From the NCBI RefSeq assembly GCF_009834875.1, contig NZ_WVHT01000001.1:434001-498000 (forward strand): a stretch of DNA of 64,000 nt. Direction: 5' to 3'. The DNA is from Hufsiella arboris (GTDB taxonomy: Bacteria > Bacteroidota > Bacteroidia > Sphingobacteriales > Sphingobacteriaceae). Shown here in pieces: positions 1 through 9,290 of this stretch. The translations under genes and the position numbers were made by a program. The notes under the pieces were generated by a model that made no database searches, was not told the DNA's origin, and saw only the letters and a list, made by a program, of their open reading frames with translations. Numbering within the stretch: the first letter of the stretch is position 1; each line of letters begins with the position of its first letter.

Positions 1-480
1 ATGACCACGCTGGCGGATTAAGATGAAAAAGATTGTAGTACCGTTCAGGCACGATCGGGTAAGGGATCATCAGGCAGGACGCTATGAACATGGCTACGAT
101 TTTCCCGGAATAGGCCTGGTAAAGATTACTGAAAGGGTCAAATAAAATGCCAGTAAGCCAATAACAGACCCGATAATGACCAGTGGATGTAACCGGATAA
201 GTCTTAGTTTAAGAAATGCCAAAACACCTATTTTTTTTAGCCTGGTGTCATAAGCGTAAGCAATTACAAAACCCGATAAGCAAAAGAAAAAATCGACGGC
301 CAGGTAAGCATGCGCGATAAAACTTTTGGTATAATCCGGAACGGCAATTTCCATAAAATGAAAGATCACCACCGCAACTGCGGCAACACCTCTCAGTCCA
401 TCTAAAATTTCAAAATGCTGCTTCGTTTTTAAAAGATCTGCCCCTGTTTCTTTAATCATCCGGCAAAAATAGAAAAGCAT
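1..480 (-). pseudogene. Acyltransferase family 3 membrane protein, frameshifted and cut by window edge
   Basis: The N-terminal part reads like an acyltransferase-3 (OafA/YrhL-type) protein: a short cytoplasmic start, the motif LDGLRGVAAVAVVIFHF with the catalytic-type His, and hydrophobic helices. These proteins move acyl groups onto sugars or lipids at the inner membrane. The frame stops at 94, far short of the usual 350 or more residues. The protein continues in another frame from about position 140 to the window edge (reading AFYFDPFSNLYQAYSGK, then IPYPIVPERYYNLFHLNPPA, typical of the family), so one T seems lost near 141-143. The first ATG is at 480; an in-frame TTG lies at 489. A real pseudogene or a sequence error are both possible. 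Confidence 0.75.
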
Positions 481-642
481 TTTTCTCAATCCAGTATATG
501 CGGTACCTTGAGAAAAAAAATCGACAAGATGATACTAATCGAGGAAGTTACCGCGATCGTATCGCCTGTGAAATGGCTTATAGCAGCTACAGGAAATGCC
601 AACGTTATTTAAACGATGTTCAGTAAAAAATCATTGATTATT

Positions 643-1845
<1,203 letters not shown>

Positions 1846-1906
1846 TCATTGCCTAGGTCCGAATAATTTAAAGTGTGAGTATTTCAATTAATAGGTGTAG
1901 ATATAT

Positions 1907-1995
1907 TGGGCGTGCCCCTTTGGGTCGGGCTTTCCGCTGCAATCTTTTTGCCCTCCGGGACAAAAAGGATTTTCGCTGCAATCCCTCACGCGCTG
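1907..1995. repeat. Palindromic intergenic repeat element (REP-like)
   Basis: The stretch lies just past the stop of the AraC gene and is more GC-rich than its surroundings. It contains CTTTTTGCCCTCCGGGACAA followed by AAAG, a hairpin with 10-bp arms, flanked by a direct repeat of TTCCGCTGCAATC and TTTCGCTGCAATCC, with GGGCGTGCCC at its outer end. I remember very similar intergenic repeats in many Sphingobacteria and Flavobacteria genomes, but I see no second copy in this window. The hairpin may help end the AraC transcript. Confidence 0.6.
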
Positions 1996-1997
1996 TC

Positions 1998-2777
1998 TTA
2001 TGCCGACTTCTTTGCTTTTCGTGCGAATGCTGCCGGCGTAGTTCCGCTGTAACGTTTGAATTCTTTGCTTAAGTGGGATTGATCGGCATAGCCCAGCTCA
2101 TGGGCCAAACTGACAAGGTTGGATTCCGGATAATGCCATAATTTATTTCGTACTTGCTCAAAGCGCATCAGCCCCGACACGTCTTTAACGCTATAGCCAG
2201 AAGATTGCCTGAACTTTCTTTCCAGTGTACGAACGGTGGAATGAGCCGCATTCGCTACCAGACTTACCGGCATGGTGCCATTCGATTCCCTCATGGCAAA
2301 CCCAGCTTTAGATATTATGCTATCAGTTGCAATTTTCGACCGCACCGTAAGAAAATACCGTTTCACCTGAGCCAGAGCATCCTCTATTTTGCCAGCATTG
2401 ATAAACTCTTCCAGGGCAGCGTGAAGCCCTGCGATCGGATGCTCAGAAATGCGGACTCCACCTTTACCGGATGGCAATCCGAGCAAATTGAACACAGTCC
2501 AGGGGAAACACCTGATACCAATGATCTCTAAATTACTTTCCGCATAAAAATTGGCTGGCTGATTGAGCAGTCCTATCATAAACGGCGACGGTAATTGCTG
2601 CCAGCTTCCATCATAAGATACGCCGCAAAGGCGTCCGAAATAAAAAATAATTTCAGCGTAACCGTCAGGAATTACCTCAAAGGTTGATTCATCTTCGTCA
2701 TGTCCTCTTCTGTTATACCAAAAGCATTTTATGGTATCTCTCAGATCTGCTGGAGGTTCAAATTCTTGGTGCTGCAT
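1998..2777 (-). CDS. AraC-family transcriptional regulator
   Basis: A DNA-binding regulator of 259 residues. The N-terminal half resembles the sensor domain common in Bacteroidota AraC proteins (DUF6597 type; EVIPDGYAEIIFYFG near residue 40). The C-terminal 90 residues hold the two helix-turn-helix units, with the family signature LAHELGYADQSHLSKEFKRY followed by SGTTPAAF. The start is an ATG; about 150 bases with no gene separate it from the LLM monooxygenase upstream. It sits next to the Tet(X)-like gene on the same strand and may control it or itself, but that is only a guess from position. The effector is unknown. Confidence 0.85.
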   Translation of the reverse strand: MQHQEFEPPADLRDTIKCFWYNRRGHDEDESTFEVIPDGYAEIIFYFGRLCGVSYDGSWQQLPSPFMIGLLNQPANFYAESNLEIIGIRCFPWTVFNLLGLPSGKGGVRISEHPIAGLHAALEEFINAGKIEDALAQVKRYFLTVRSKIATDSIISKAGFAMRESNGTMPVSLVANAAHSTVRTLERKFRQSSGYSVKDVSGLMRFEQVRNKLWHYPESNLVSLAHELGYADQSHLSKEFKRYSGTTPAAFARKAKKSA

Positions 2778-2931
2778 TATGAAAGATAACGAATGTTAGG
2801 CGTTTTGATTATCCTAATTAATAGATAGAACAAACTGGGATTCATTGCCAAACCGTAAAACTAAAACCGAAGAAAAAAATGCAAACTTCAAAACCGTTGC
2901 GGGTGTATCAAAAACATAAAGATTGAGCCTT

Positions 2932-3966
2932 TCACCCTTGAACTTTAGCCGCGATAACGTGATCTGAAAATCGTTCCATTTCTTCCAACTGAGGGCTGCA
3001 CTGAAGCAAAAAGAAATCTACGCCGACTTTTTCAAATTCGGCGATTCTGTCTTGCACTTGCCAGGGTGTCCCGATGAGCCCCGAACGTAATCCCCGGTTC
3101 GATACCGAATAATCCTGCAACGACACCTGCTGCTCGAGTTGAGTGCCAGACAGCCATTGCTGATAGTTTTTATATCCCGATGAACCCTCTTTAACGTCGG
3201 TGATACGGTCAAGTTCCTTTTTGACGTCCGCTTCATTATCGCGAACTATGCTGTATGCCGCTACACCAAACGACATTGGCGGTAACCCTTTCCTTTCGCG
3301 CCGTTCACGCAAATCGGCAATGCGTCGGCCTACTAGTTCGGGCGAATCGCCATGCATCACATAGCCATCGCAGGTGGATGAAATTAAATCTTTTGCAGCT
3401 TCTGATTCACCGCCAGCATAAATTTTAGGACGCGGCCTGTTTGGAACCGGCTTAGGCCGCAGCACGTTGTCTTTTACTTTATAATACCTTCCTTCAAAGC
3501 TAAAATGATCATGTTTCCAAACTTTATCTACAATTTCCAGCCATTCGGCGGATCTGGCATAACGGTCGTCGTGCTGCTCGAACTGAATACCGTATTTTTC
3601 AGCCTCATCCTTCCACCATGATGATACTACGTTAAGCGAAATACGACCGTTACTGATGTGATCAATGTTTGCAGCTTGTTTGGCAAGCTGGGCAGGATTG
3701 TGAAATGTCGGCCTTACTGCGACCATTAATTCCTGCCTATGAGTTACCGCGGCTAATGCTGCTGCTGTGGACCAGGCGTCAAGCGAGGGCTCCTCTTCAC
3801 CTTTAATGTCATTCAGATACAACTCGGCAATCAATGCCAGGTCAAAACCTATTTCCTCACTTCGGATAGCAAGTTTTTTAACATAATCCCAGGTTGTGGG
3901 CATGTGCTCATCTTCAACGTTTCGCAGCCAGCCACCGAATACCGGCAGCCAATATCCATAGTTCAT
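2932..3966 (-). CDS. LLM-class flavin-dependent monooxygenase (SfnG/SsuD-like)
   Basis: A bacterial-luciferase-like TIM-barrel enzyme of 344 residues. Seen: GFDLALIAE near the start, TFHNPAQLAKQAANIDHISN, GRISLNVVSSWW with the typical NVVS-W turn, HDDRYARSAEWLE, and a late LIGTPWQVQDRIAEFEKVGVDFF. These are hallmarks of the group that includes alkanesulfonate (SsuD) and dimethylsulfone (SfnG) monooxygenases, which use FMNH2 from a partner reductase and O2. No reductase or sulfonate transporter lies nearby. The gene follows the ATP-grasp gene by 27 bases on the same strand, so the two are probably co-transcribed, which points to a joint pathway rather than sulfur scavenging. The substrate is unknown. 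Confidence 0.85.
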   Translation of the reverse strand: MNYGYWLPVFGGWLRNVEDEHMPTTWDYVKKLAIRSEEIGFDLALIAELYLNDIKGEEEPSLDAWSTAAALAAVTHRQELMVAVRPTFHNPAQLAKQAANIDHISNGRISLNVVSSWWKDEAEKYGIQFEQHDDRYARSAEWLEIVDKVWKHDHFSFEGRYYKVKDNVLRPKPVPNRPRPKIYAGGESEAAKDLISSTCDGYVMHGDSPELVGRRIADLRERRERKGLPPMSFGVAAYSIVRDNEADVKKELDRITDVKEGSSGYKNYQQWLSGTQLEQQVSLQDYSVSNRGLRSGLIGTPWQVQDRIAEFEKVGVDFFLLQCSPQLEEMERFSDHVIAAKVQG

Positions 3967-3993
3967 AATTTGGTATTTTCAGATTAAAGGATG

Positions 3994-4968
3994 TTAAATG
4001 ACCGTAATATTTTCACCCTCCTGAACGGCCTGCTGTTCAAGGTAGTCAACAAGGCGTTCGTGCGGGTTAAAGCCGATGACATTGACAGCATCGGCTACGA
4101 AGTTAGATAGCGCATTTACATCGTAATATAATATTTCCCCGTCCCGGTCATCAATGATATATTCAACCCCTCCCACCTCTATTCCGCTTCGCTGTACAAT
4201 AGTTTCAATCTTTTGAATTACCTCATCAGGAGGACTATAAGCTTCCACCTTCAGACCGTTTTTAGGCGCATCAACAGCGCAAGCGTTACGCACTAAATCC
4301 TGACCCGTGGTGGTTTGGCAAATATCTGCAGGGCAAAGGTTGAAGCTTTCGCCGCTGGTAAATACTTTGATGGCATATAAATATTTTCCTCCCAAGGTTT
4401 CAACGCGGGTGATAAATCCGCCACGGGCCGGAATAAATTCCTGTACCAACGCTGTATGGTCGATACCTAAATCAACCTGGTTGCTTTTTATGGCTTCGCG
4501 AACTTCTTCGATAGTATCAAATTTCTCAATACCCGCCCCGCTCCCGCCAATATTAGCTTTTACCACGATCGGGAAGCGCAAACCTTCGGCGGCTGCTTCT
4601 ATTTGCGATGGGTGATTGACCACTCTTGATTTAGGATATTTAATACCTAGCTTTTGCAATAGCATTAGCTGAAGGGCTTTCGAAGTTTCGTATGTAAAGG
4701 CACGGTAACCATTAATTACCCTGACGCCATGGTCTTCCAGATACTTCAGGTAATTTAACGTGTAAAAAGTTCCCTGTACTCCGTCTCGTAAATAAGCGGA
4801 GGGACTCATGCGGTTAAAAAACAACGTTATGCCGGGCGTTTCGTCATCAATAGAAAAATGGTGCCGGGTAGGGTCAACCGTTTCATATACTATTTCTCTA
4901 GCTTCAAGTTCAGCAAAAAGAGGCTTAAACCAGTCTGGATGTTCATGTGATATAACAATCTTGCTCAT
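3994..4968 (-). CDS. ATP-grasp ligase (RimK-like)
   Basis: A 324-residue protein with an ATP-grasp fold. It has the pattern TYETSKALQLMLLQKLGIKY before FPIVVKANIGGSGAGI (around residue 140: the nucleotide-binding Lys and glycine-rich loop), then LVQEFIPARGGFITRVETLGGKYLYAIK, and near the C-terminus GGVEYIIDDRDGEILYYDVNALSNF, where the metal-binding acidic and Asn residues sit. Such enzymes join a carboxylate to an amine by way of an acyl phosphate; RimK relatives add amino acids to peptides or small molecules. It is the first gene of a two-gene unit with the LLM monooxygenase. A weak -7-like element (TACCTTTA, minus strand, 4996-5003) lies 28 bases upstream. Product unknown. Confidence 0.85.
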   Translation of the reverse strand: MSKIVISHEHPDWFKPLFAELEAREIVYETVDPTRHHFSIDDETPGITLFFNRMSPSAYLRDGVQGTFYTLNYLKYLEDHGVRVINGYRAFTYETSKALQLMLLQKLGIKYPKSRVVNHPSQIEAAAEGLRFPIVVKANIGGSGAGIEKFDTIEEVREAIKSNQVDLGIDHTALVQEFIPARGGFITRVETLGGKYLYAIKVFTSGESFNLCPADICQTTTGQDLVRNACAVDAPKNGLKVEAYSPPDEVIQKIETIVQRSGIEVGGVEYIIDDRDGEILYYDVNALSNFVADAVNVIGFNPHERLVDYLEQQAVQEGENITVI

Positions 4969-5071
4969 TATAGTCTATAAATTTAATAGAGAATGTAAAG
5001 GTAAATTTTTAGCTGAATATTTTTAGCTGAACTTCACATGTCCAGGTTTTTATAAAACAAATTTTTATTCG

Positions 5072-5143
5072 AGGCGTGAGGACGGACTCGAACCGTCGTA
5101 AAAGGTTTTGCAGACCTCCGCCTAGCCCCTCGGCCACTCCGCC
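5072..5143 (-). tRNA. tRNA-Cys(GCA)
   Basis: The minus strand folds as a cloverleaf: D arm GCC/GGC, anticodon arm GAGGT-CTGCAAA-ACCTT with anticodon GCA, T arm GACGG-TTCGAGT-CCGTC, and discriminator U as expected for cysteine tRNA. The acceptor 5' arm is GGCGGAG but the 3' arm is CTCACGCC, one base too long; the pairing works only if the A at 5077 is bulged out. CCA is not encoded. The identity is secure; the bulge is an oddity or a sequence error. Confidence 0.9.
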
Positions 5144-5180
5144 TGAAGGCTGCATCTGTTTTCAGGAGATGCAATTAACC

Positions 5181-7901
5181 TTACTCGCCACTAAATCCAC
5201 CCCCGTTATTCAGCAGATTAGCGAAAAAAATGGCATTCAAAAACAAGCGGTTCGTACCTAACCAGTAGCCACGATAAGTTGGATCATCTGCAAAAAGCAC
5301 CACCTCGCCGGTACCACTGGTGGTGGCGATAATAGCCGCCGAATTAGCCACTTTGTTGATATTTGTTTTTGACGAATAACCGTTAACGAACGGTTTACCA
5401 GTGTATTGGGCTATCGTCGCATATTTATTTGTGCTTGGAACCAGGATAGTCGGCCCGTTTTTATTGATGTATAATTTGCGGCTGTTAACTCCAAAAGCAA
5501 TGGGATTTGTAATATCTAAATCCGCCTGGAATATTGCACCGTTTATTCTTCTCGAGCCCTCAACATCCTCCTGACGGGCATAGTCTAAACGGTTTGGTAT
5601 TTCTTTTTTAACAAGAGCCTCCTCACCGCCAATTGAGGCCGGTGTGTTCGAGCGGCGAGTTGCCGCGGCTGTTTGTGCAGGGCTGCCAGATTTAGCTGTG
5701 CTATTTTGTTCAGGAGCCGAGGCCGGAATATCGCTACGACCAGCACGATTGGCAAAATCAGCTTCGACCAGTTTTTCTTTCACTAAACCTTGCTGAATAG
5801 CCCAGGCCGTTGCGGTTTGGAAAGTGATTAAGGTTCCCCCATCGTTTACCCAGCCTTTGAGTTTTTCTATTACAGTATTATCCCATACACTGTAATTTCC
5901 GGCGGGAAGCACCAGTACGGTGTATTTTTTCAATGAGGCCCGTGCAAAGTTGCTTAGATCGATTTTGACAACCGGCAGATCCAGCTGCTGGTTAAGAAGG
6001 AACCAAACCTGTCCGGCTTCGGAAGCTGTTACTCCCTGTCCGAATGCAAGTGCTACTTCCGGCTTGCGAATAGCTTTTATGTTACTGCTTCCCAAGTCAA
6101 TACCTTCAGCACTGAAACCGCCGTTCACTGACAAGACATTGATATGCGTATCTCCGGCTATTTCGCTAACAGCTTTGTAGAGTGAATCGGCAGAAATAGT
6201 TTGTCCGACAACCGGTACAACCAACGACCCCGAGCTGTAAACACGCTTGCCTGCGGCAGTATTTACGGTAAATGATTTGAAAGCTGTTTTTACCAATATA
6301 TTTTTAGTAAGTAGCTTATACAACGCCCTGCTGGCATTATAGTCGCTGTAATTGAGCAGGTAAGCATACGCTGATTTACCTCCCTCAATTTCACCTTTGG
6401 GCAGGTTTAAACTGTTTATCTCGGCCGCTTTAGCTACCGGTGCGACAGCTTTGACATATTTCAAACCATATGCATGAATAACGCTCCAGCCGGTGTTATC
6501 GTAATAAACACTGTCCTTTAAAATATTTTCTTCAAATAAAGAATGCACCAGCAAAAAGTTCGGTTGCCCTGCGGGTACTACATAAGCTTTTCCTTTTTCA
6601 AAAGTTTTGCCATCCTGGGTGTAGTTACTGTTCAACTCATAAACCTTAATTCGGTGCTGAAGTAAAAGTCCAAGGAAACGCTGGGTGAGGTTTACATCTC
6701 TACTATCGCCAAAGACATAGGATTTGACCGGATTCTTCTGCCCCTGCTCTAAAGCATATTTAAAAAAATCCTTTTGTACTTTAAATAATCCGCCTTTTTC
6801 AGCAACGGCACCCCTGATGGTAGAAAAACTGGTTGCTAAGTGATTACGAATAGTAAATGCGAACGTAACCAGTCCGTTGGTTGATTCCTGCTGAATTCCT
6901 CTTGAACTGGCCTGCTCAAAGGTAGCCGCCACAGACCCAAAAAACTTTGGATACGTTGAACCATATATCGGCGAAAGGTTATCATAGTTCTCTTTTGTAA
7001 AATAAAACGACCCGATATCATCCAGAGCCTGCGCATGATACTTCGCCAGAATAGCCTGATAATCGTATAGAAACTGCGGTACAATAGGACTCTCGTGGCG
7101 TTTAGGAGTTGGTTCAAAGTAATAAGTGGCATTAGTTCCCTGTTCATGAAAATCGATCTGCACATTTGGGTACCATTTGTGAAAGAACTCAATACGGTTA
7201 CGGCTTTCAACTTGTACCAGGTTCAGCCAGTCGCGGTTCAAATCGGTAAAATAATGGTTGGTACGTCCGGCAGGCCAGCCTTCAACATGTTCTTTATCCA
7301 CAGGGTCGCCCACGGGTGGAAAAGAGTGGTACGCATTATGCCAGTTAGCGGCACGGTCGCGGCCATCCGGGTTCAAACATGGATCGATAAATATCACCGA
7401 TTCATTCAGCCATTTCTGTGTTTCGGCATCCTGGCTGGCAGCCAGGTAGTACCCGGTCAGCAAACTCACCTCGGTACTTGATGTTTCGTTGCCATGCACA
7501 CCATAGCCCAGGTTAATGATGATCGGCGCACTGCTGCTTAATACAGGTTTAGCCGGGTCAATTTGGTTCAGGTGCTCCTGCCTGATTTGTTCCAGTCTGC
7601 CATAATTAGTTGGAGAAGTAATAGTGACAATAATTTGCTCACGCTGCTCATACGTTCTGCCAATTGTTTGTACATGCACACGGTCGCTCAGCCGGGCAAG
7701 CTCCCGGAAATAGGCATGCACCTGCTCTATACGTGTAAAGTAAGATCCTATAGGATAACCCAAAAACTGTTCAGGCGTAGGTATTTTACTATCCAATGCG
7801 GTAGCTTTAGGAAAATAATAATTGTTTTGCGCCGATACTTGCTGTGTAGATATCAGCAGAAAAGCAGCAAGCAAAGGGAAAATCTGTCGTAATATTTTCA
7901 T
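5181..7901 (-). CDS. M14-family zinc carboxypeptidase, secreted
   Basis: A 906-residue exported metallopeptidase. The signal peptide ends in VSAQ near residue 24. The M14 domain follows: zinc ligands H136 and E139 in GVHGNE, NPDGRDR at 177-183, third zinc ligand H252 in DFHEQGT, and the likely catalytic E329 in TFEQASSRG. The last third resembles a glutamine-amidotransferase-like fold (VLVLPAGNYSVWDN, LKGWVNDGGTLITF), usual in large Bacteroidota M14 proteins. It should trim residues from the C-terminus of peptides in the periplasm or outside. I chose the ATG at 7901 because only there does a signal peptide begin; a longer frame would overlap the SusD gene. It follows susC-susD by 34 bases. 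Confidence 0.88.
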   Translation of the reverse strand: MKILRQIFPLLAAFLLISTQQVSAQNNYYFPKATALDSKIPTPEQFLGYPIGSYFTRIEQVHAYFRELARLSDRVHVQTIGRTYEQREQIIVTITSPTNYGRLEQIRQEHLNQIDPAKPVLSSSAPIIINLGYGVHGNETSSTEVSLLTGYYLAASQDAETQKWLNESVIFIDPCLNPDGRDRAANWHNAYHSFPPVGDPVDKEHVEGWPAGRTNHYFTDLNRDWLNLVQVESRNRIEFFHKWYPNVQIDFHEQGTNATYYFEPTPKRHESPIVPQFLYDYQAILAKYHAQALDDIGSFYFTKENYDNLSPIYGSTYPKFFGSVAATFEQASSRGIQQESTNGLVTFAFTIRNHLATSFSTIRGAVAEKGGLFKVQKDFFKYALEQGQKNPVKSYVFGDSRDVNLTQRFLGLLLQHRIKVYELNSNYTQDGKTFEKGKAYVVPAGQPNFLLVHSLFEENILKDSVYYDNTGWSVIHAYGLKYVKAVAPVAKAAEINSLNLPKGEIEGGKSAYAYLLNYSDYNASRALYKLLTKNILVKTAFKSFTVNTAAGKRVYSSGSLVVPVVGQTISADSLYKAVSEIAGDTHINVLSVNGGFSAEGIDLGSSNIKAIRKPEVALAFGQGVTASEAGQVWFLLNQQLDLPVVKIDLSNFARASLKKYTVLVLPAGNYSVWDNTVIEKLKGWVNDGGTLITFQTATAWAIQQGLVKEKLVEADFANRAGRSDIPASAPEQNSTAKSGSPAQTAAATRRSNTPASIGGEEALVKKEIPNRLDYARQEDVEGSRRINGAIFQADLDITNPIAFGVNSRKLYINKNGPTILVPSTNKYATIAQYTGKPFVNGYSSKTNINKVANSAAIIATTSGTGEVVLFADDPTYRGYWLGTNRLFLNAIFFANLLNNGGGFSGE

Positions 7902-7935
7902 AACTTCTAGAAAAAATAAATAAAGTTTAACTCGA

Positions 7936-9273
7936 TTAATAACCAGGATTTTGTGTAACGTCCGGGTCAGATAAAATGTCAGAATATGGGATGGGAAACA
8001 GCCAATAATTGCGGTTTGTAAGGCCCAGAACGGCTCCTGCACGTTCCGTGCGCACCAGATCAAACCAGCGGTGCGCCTCAAAGGCAAACTCGATGCCGTT
8101 TTCATCTTCGATGGCTTGCAAGAGTTGTGCTTGTGTGATTGCCGTTGTGGCGCCAACATCTGCTCTTGCCCTTATTGTATTCAGGTCTCCCGCAGCTTCA
8201 GCCAGCTTGTTTTGTTGTGCCCTTGCTTCAGCGCGTATCAAGTACAATTCAGCTATACGGATCAGGTAAGACGGATCGGTACCCGTCGCTGTAGTGTTGT
8301 ACAACACTCCGTATACGGAGCTGCCTGTACCTGCGATCAACGTGTTGCGGGTGCCACCTATAGCTGGATTGTTGAGCTTGGTCACCAAAGCATCGGATGG
8401 TTTCAAGGTGTATTGTCCGCCTGCAGAACTCGGGTACCAAAGGTTCCAATAGGTATTACGATCGTTTACTGAATACGCCAGCTCCAACACGGATTCGGCA
8501 GTTTGAAATGGCGCTGTGAAAAAAGTTTTATACGGCTTTACCAAAGAATATTTAGCATTACTGATCACCTGGGTGGCATAATTCTCCGCATCAACCCACT
8601 GGCGGCGATATAAGTGTAACCTTGCTCTAAGTGCACGGGCGGCACTCTTCTGAGCCCGGTTCCGTGTAGTTGCGTCCTCAGGTAACAATTGTTCCGCCTG
8701 TGTCAGATCGGCCAGCACCTGATCATACGTTTGATCGAGAGTGCTGCGTTTTATGCCTTTTAGTACCGAAAGGTCGGTAGTCGGCTTTAGTTGTAATTGC
8801 ACACCTCCCCAGCCTCGCGCCAGATCAAAGTAACCCAACGCCCTGATAAAGTAAGCCTCACCCAGTATTTTATTTTTTTCCGCAGCAGTTAACTGGACAT
8901 CGGTTACAGCTGGCACATAGGCGATTACGCTGTTAGCCGAGTTAATTGCACGGTATATGCCCTGGTAGACGGCCACCGTAATGACATTATCTGTGGGAAC
9001 TGCGTTCTGATCTAATTGCAGATATTCGCTTAGTGTGCCGTTAAAAGCCACATTATCTGTAGTGATGGTACCCAAAGTTGGATAACTTGAAGCATAATAT
9101 CCCTGTACACGATCATAAGCGCCTGCTATCGCCGCCCTCGCTGTAACGGCGTCGGTTATGGCACTTTCGGCGGGAAGCGCATTATTGGGTGTTTCTTCCA
9201 GATATTTTTTGCAGGAGGTCGTTACAACTACCACAGCAGCAAGAAATATATTTTTGATATATGAAGTTTTCAT
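7936..9273 (-). CDS. SusD/RagB-family outer-membrane lipoprotein
   Basis: A substrate-capturing lid protein of a SusCD transporter, 445 residues. The lipobox ends at C21 (TTSC), followed by KKYLEETP, usual for the family. The body shows the tetratricopeptide-like pattern GEAYFIRALGYFDLARGWGGV, later AARALRARLHLYRRQW, and the C-terminal RADVGATTAITQAQLLQAIE with EFAFEAHRWFDLVRTE, all typical of SusD. It is anchored in the outer membrane above its SusC partner, whose stop lies 17 bases upstream. The M14 carboxypeptidase downstream suggests peptides rather than glycans as cargo, similar in idea to RagAB, but this is inference. Confidence 0.93.
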   Translation of the reverse strand: MKTSYIKNIFLAAVVVVTTSCKKYLEETPNNALPAESAITDAVTARAAIAGAYDRVQGYYASSYPTLGTITTDNVAFNGTLSEYLQLDQNAVPTDNVITVAVYQGIYRAINSANSVIAYVPAVTDVQLTAAEKNKILGEAYFIRALGYFDLARGWGGVQLQLKPTTDLSVLKGIKRSTLDQTYDQVLADLTQAEQLLPEDATTRNRAQKSAARALRARLHLYRRQWVDAENYATQVISNAKYSLVKPYKTFFTAPFQTAESVLELAYSVNDRNTYWNLWYPSSAGGQYTLKPSDALVTKLNNPAIGGTRNTLIAGTGSSVYGVLYNTTATGTDPSYLIRIAELYLIRAEARAQQNKLAEAAGDLNTIRARADVGATTAITQAQLLQAIEDENGIEFAFEAHRWFDLVRTERAGAVLGLTNRNYWLFPIPYSDILSDPDVTQNPGY

Positions 9274-9290
9274 GATACTCTTTTAAAGGG

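Noticed and set aside
529-612. Short plus-strand open frame of 27 codons between the acyltransferase and the Tet(X)-like gene
   Set aside because: The upstream frame stays open without a recognisable domain and no promoter is seen; it may be the remnant of a gene end but cannot be supported.
5151-5173. TGCATCT-N9-AGATGCA hairpin between the M14 gene and tRNA-Cys
   Set aside because: No T-run follows on either strand, so it was not listed as a terminator, although it may be one.
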